This document shows positions 52,868 through 55,254 of a stretch of DNA of 55,254 bases, in pieces. The DNA is taken from the NCBI GenBank assembly GCA_002753515.1, contig PEAK01000025.1:1-55254 (forward strand), in the 5' to 3' direction. This DNA comes from Magnetococcales bacterium. GTDB taxonomy: Bacteria > Pseudomonadota > Magnetococcia > Magnetococcales > UBA8363. Positions within the stretch are counted from its first letter, which is position 1, and each line of letters begins with the position of its first letter. Both the position numbers and the translations under genes were made by a program. Under the pieces are notes generated by a model. It made no database searches, was not told the origin of the DNA, and saw nothing but the letters and a program-made list of their open reading frames with translations.

Positions 52868-54613
52868 TTAACAATAAGGAAAATTAATGGAATTCAATTT
52901 TCGATTGAAGCAGACAACCTGCTTGTCATCAAAAAAATCGGTATGCTTGATCTTCCACGCAACAAGCTCATAGCTGGCATCAAAATGTTCCGCAATCAAG
53001 CCGTGCAAGCGCTGTTTTTCACCATCATCATTCTTCCAATTGCTGTCGGGATTCTCCCTGTCAAAGACCTCCAGATATTCCCGGACAGCCGCCTCAGGTA
53101 CAATAAACTCCGCAGCAAAAACGTTGGCTCTTCTTTCGGCACCCTCGCGCTCTCCGGGAAAATTATACGCACGTGGAGCAAAAACATCACCAACGGGACG
53201 GAAACCATCCGCATCAATGAGCAAATGCGCCATTTCGTGGGCTAGAGTGAATTTTCTCCCTCTGGGAAGGCTGGCCCTGGGGCCAGATCGATTCAACAGG
53301 ATAGCAGGACCAATTTTCCTCCCCCAAACAGAAATGGCATCAACACCACAATCCGAGTTGTACTCCTCAAGCTCCAAACCCCAGCCCTTTAACACATCAT
53401 CAAGATCCACTTTCCCATATTGTGGAATCCCCAAGTAACCCCTGAGGGCGCTTGCTGCATCTATTCCTTGTTGACGAAAATCATCGGTCTGGAAAGCAAC
53501 GACCCTCTGCAGTCGCTTGCGTGCACTGGCAATCTTCCGAATTGTTTTGGGCTCTGCCTGCCTGATCTTAGCAATACGCTCCAGCAGGTAGGAAAGTTGT
53601 TCGTCATCCAAAAAACCACCCACCATCCGAGCCGCCATACAGAATTGTGCTTCCATTCCGTCATTAGCCGCTGAGCCAGTATTCGGCCACACCCGAGCAA
53701 TTCTTTCCATGTTTAGCGAAGACGACAACACACGGTACTGCTGATAAGCACGTTCATGACGGGAGTCCCACTCCGACAAAACATCATGCACAGTCAGGTC
53801 GGAGGAAGCGCGCATGCGTTCGGCAAGTCCGTTGCCGAACGCTTCAAGGGTAGCCACGGTCTCTCCATGATCCCAGAAAGCTTGATATCCCTGTGATCGG
53901 ACCGCAAATACATGACCCTTTTTAACCAGGGTCACGGAAGTCTTTCTGTTACCATCCAGACCACCAGCAAGATCGTGATCCACATTTTCCTGATGAAGGA
54001 GTTTTGGCCACATCTCACCGAGAAAGTGGAGGAAACTGACGGTGTTAATGCGCAGAGGCTGGAGCCTTACACCATCATAAGTTCCCCATACCAACGTTTT
54101 TTCCGCCCAGAGCAGCAACTCAGCAGCACTTTTCACATCCCCAAGCCAGCGGCACTGGACACGTAACCCATGCCCATCGCCGTAAGAAGCGTCCGAAGCC
54201 AACCCATTTTGCGTTTCGTCACTATCCGGGTAAAGATTGACCCCTTCCACAGGCAATACATCATCGGGAAGGTTTCCGATGACATCACCTAGCCGGCCCA
54301 CATTCCATACGTTCTTGAATTGACCAACCCCGTCCATATCGGCAATCCACGCACTGGCCTCCTGGACCAGGGCCGCACGCACCGGGCAGCGTCCTTCCTT
54401 GAGCTGATAAATCATTCTGTCGGAAGTTGGAACGACGATGTGACGAAAAGATCCCTGGGTTTCGTCGCAAAGGTAAGCCAAGTAAAGACCTGTCTGCGTT
54501 GCAAAGGTAAACAGACGTGGCCCGTCAAACTCATAAAGAACTTCCCTGGGCACTACTCGGCCAAACGGATCAGGGATGCTATGCCCAGGTGGATTCCAAG
54601 TGAACATGCTCAT
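52868..54613 (-). CDS. ImmA/IrrE-type metallopeptidase with long N-terminal domain
   Basis: 581 residues. C-terminal ImmA/IrrE (DUF955) zinc protease: LAHEMAH (H459, E460, H463) and ERRANVFAAEFIVP (E493 as third ligand), followed by a helical end. The N-terminal half (about 1-250) has beta-rich EFDGPRLFTFATQTGLYLAY resembling small uncharacterised domains seen fused or next to such peptidases; not identified. No HTH is present, unlike phage-type HTH-ImmA pairs. ImmA-type proteases cleave repressors or toxin-neutralising proteins. Next to the 165-aa gene, 15 bp upstream, and duplicated as relic at 51.6-52.1 kb. Confidence 0.85.
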   Translation of the reverse strand: MSMFTWNPPGHSIPDPFGRVVPREVLYEFDGPRLFTFATQTGLYLAYLCDETQGSFRHIVVPTSDRMIYQLKEGRCPVRAALVQEASAWIADMDGVGQFKNVWNVGRLGDVIGNLPDDVLPVEGVNLYPDSDETQNGLASDASYGDGHGLRVQCRWLGDVKSAAELLLWAEKTLVWGTYDGVRLQPLRINTVSFLHFLGEMWPKLLHQENVDHDLAGGLDGNRKTSVTLVKKGHVFAVRSQGYQAFWDHGETVATLEAFGNGLAERMRASSDLTVHDVLSEWDSRHERAYQQYRVLSSSLNMERIARVWPNTGSAANDGMEAQFCMAARMVGGFLDDEQLSYLLERIAKIRQAEPKTIRKIASARKRLQRVVAFQTDDFRQQGIDAASALRGYLGIPQYGKVDLDDVLKGWGLELEEYNSDCGVDAISVWGRKIGPAILLNRSGPRASLPRGRKFTLAHEMAHLLIDADGFRPVGDVFAPRAYNFPGEREGAERRANVFAAEFIVPEAAVREYLEVFDRENPDSNWKNDDGEKQRLHGLIAEHFDASYELVAWKIKHTDFFDDKQVVCFNRKLNSINFPYC

Positions 54614-54628
54614 GGCACCACTCTCGCT

Positions 54629-55126
54629 TTAAACAACACGGAAAAGGCTCTCCCTTTTTAAACCTTGCGGGGGCCACCAAGTGACATGCTCTGGAAATTT
54701 CTCTGTGGGAGTATCCAAAACTCGCCCATCATCGACCTTCAACATAGCACATGCAATAAATTTGCCTGATGGAAAAAGCTTCCGGTGATGCTCCGCGCCC
54801 GCCCATGTTTTTAATACAGAGACCCCAACCCTCAAGCAAGGATCCGCAGTAGGCATTTTACCAAGCTCTGCCATACTTTGAAAGTCTTTGTTGGATGGAG
54901 GATCTTTTTTGACGACACGGTACACAGATTCATTTTGTGGTAGGCGAGATTTACCTGGTGGACAATCTTTTGGCCAATCTTTTGGGATATTCATACAACC
55001 GTTCTTGGAATCAAGAATGTCAATATCATTTGGTGCGGGGATAGTGCACCCATCAGAGAACCAAGTCAATCCCTGGCGACTATTTTTTATATGCCAAGTA
55101 TTGACAACTAGGGAATAATTCGCCAA
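54629..55126 (-). CDS. Unknown 165-residue partner of the ImmA-type gene
   Basis: 165 residues from TTG 55126 (no SD, start uncertain). Features: three Cys in the first half (GCTIPAP, NGCMNIPK, CPPGK), an acidic/Trp-rich C-terminus (FPEHVTWWPPQGLKRESLF). No family recognised. Stop lies 15 bp before the ImmA ATG, so the two form an operon. A decayed copy of the same pair occurs at 51595-52075, which supports that they move or function as a unit; this gene may be an antitoxin or substrate of the protease (inference). Confidence 0.65.
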   Translation of the reverse strand: MANYSLVVNTWHIKNSRQGLTWFSDGCTIPAPNDIDILDSKNGCMNIPKDWPKDCPPGKSRLPQNESVYRVVKKDPPSNKDFQSMAELGKMPTADPCLRVGVSVLKTWAGAEHHRKLFPSGKFIACAMLKVDDGRVLDTPTEKFPEHVTWWPPQGLKRESLFRVV

Positions 55127-55152
55127 TGATTATTTCTACTTTGTCACATTCA

Positions 55153-55254
55153 TTAACCAGATGCAGATTCCTGTGTAACTCTTTGTTTAATATAGGCTAA
55201 ATCAATTGAGATCTGGCGCTTTCTGTGACGCTCTTCCAGTTGACGGACTACCTC
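55153..55254 (-). CDS. C-terminal end of a gene that continues past the window
   Basis: An open minus-strand frame from the window edge to TAA at 55155-55153, reading 33 residues (VVRQLEERHRKRQISIDLAY then IKQRVTQESASG). Basic, helical, coding-like; it ends about 27 bp before the 165-aa gene, possibly the same operon. Too short to identify. Confidence 0.4.
   Translation of the reverse strand, partial: EVVRQLEERHRKRQISIDLAYIKQRVTQESASG

Noticed and set aside
1-55254. tRNA or rRNA genes
   Set aside because: No cloverleaf, CCA end or conserved rRNA block was recognised on reading; no computational search was possible.

Overview
The window reads as ordinary bacterial chromosome, moderately GC-rich, from a Gram-negative, polarly flagellated, chemotactic bacterium. 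A class A penicillin-binding protein, an OmpA/TSP3 protein, lipoproteins, a secretin and an flhA-flhF-flhG-fliA cluster are all present. The mix (MSHA-type secretin genes, FecR repeat protein, hemerythrin fusions, TPR glycosyltransferase) suggests a proteobacterium near the base of the Alphaproteobacteria, such as Magnetococcales. That placement is inference: there is no rRNA or other universal marker here.

Layout. 1-5.5 kb: the 5' end of a group II intron sits exactly behind a terminator, then an ankyrin protein, a secreted His/Lys-rich protein with a 27-bp repeat, an unknown S/T-rich protein and a hybrid kinase lacking its H-box histidine. 5.7-10.8 kb: TPR-glycosyltransferase, HD-GYP-like protein, endonuclease Q-like PHP protein. 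10.8-16.4 kb: tandem copies of a small palindromic element, a FliB-type lysine methylase and, translationally coupled to it, a 1340-residue FecR protein with about twenty 16-residue Ala/Gly repeats. 16.5-21.9 kb: a frameshifted small gene and a four-gene MSHA-like operon (ATPase, secretin, TPR protein, PEGA protein) whose genes all overlap by ATGA and which has no pilin. 21.9-29.4 kb: heme-type chemoreceptor, SPOR lipoprotein, OmpA/TSP3 protein, PBP1. 29.8-34.9 kb: FHA-cNMP protein, methyltransferase, tandem pair of Rpn-family nucleases. 34.9-42.1 kb: leftward flagellar operon flhA-flhF-flhG-fliA-DUF2802-fliK-like-flhB-like. 42.3-48.8 kb: MEMO1-AMMECR1 fusion coupled to an SpmA-SpmB fusion, an unknown gene and an MBL-cNMP-hemerythrin fusion.

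48.8-55.25 kb is an accessory region. It has higBA, an AT-rich membrane protein, a decayed copy of a two-gene module whose intact version lies at 52.87-55.13 kb (165-aa protein plus ImmA/IrrE-type metallopeptidase), and hicB followed by a hicA stopped after a few codons by the same palindromic element seen elsewhere.

Recurrent themes are cyclic-nucleotide/c-di-nucleotide and redox/oxygen sensing (HD-GYP-like, two cNMP proteins, hemerythrin, CXXCH chemoreceptor), motility control, envelope structure, and small mobile elements that repeatedly land at the ends of genes. The most unusual items are the FecR-FliB pair, the pilin-less secretin operon, the MBL-cNMP-hemerythrin fusion, the MEMO1-AMMECR1/SpmAB pair and the duplicated ImmA module.
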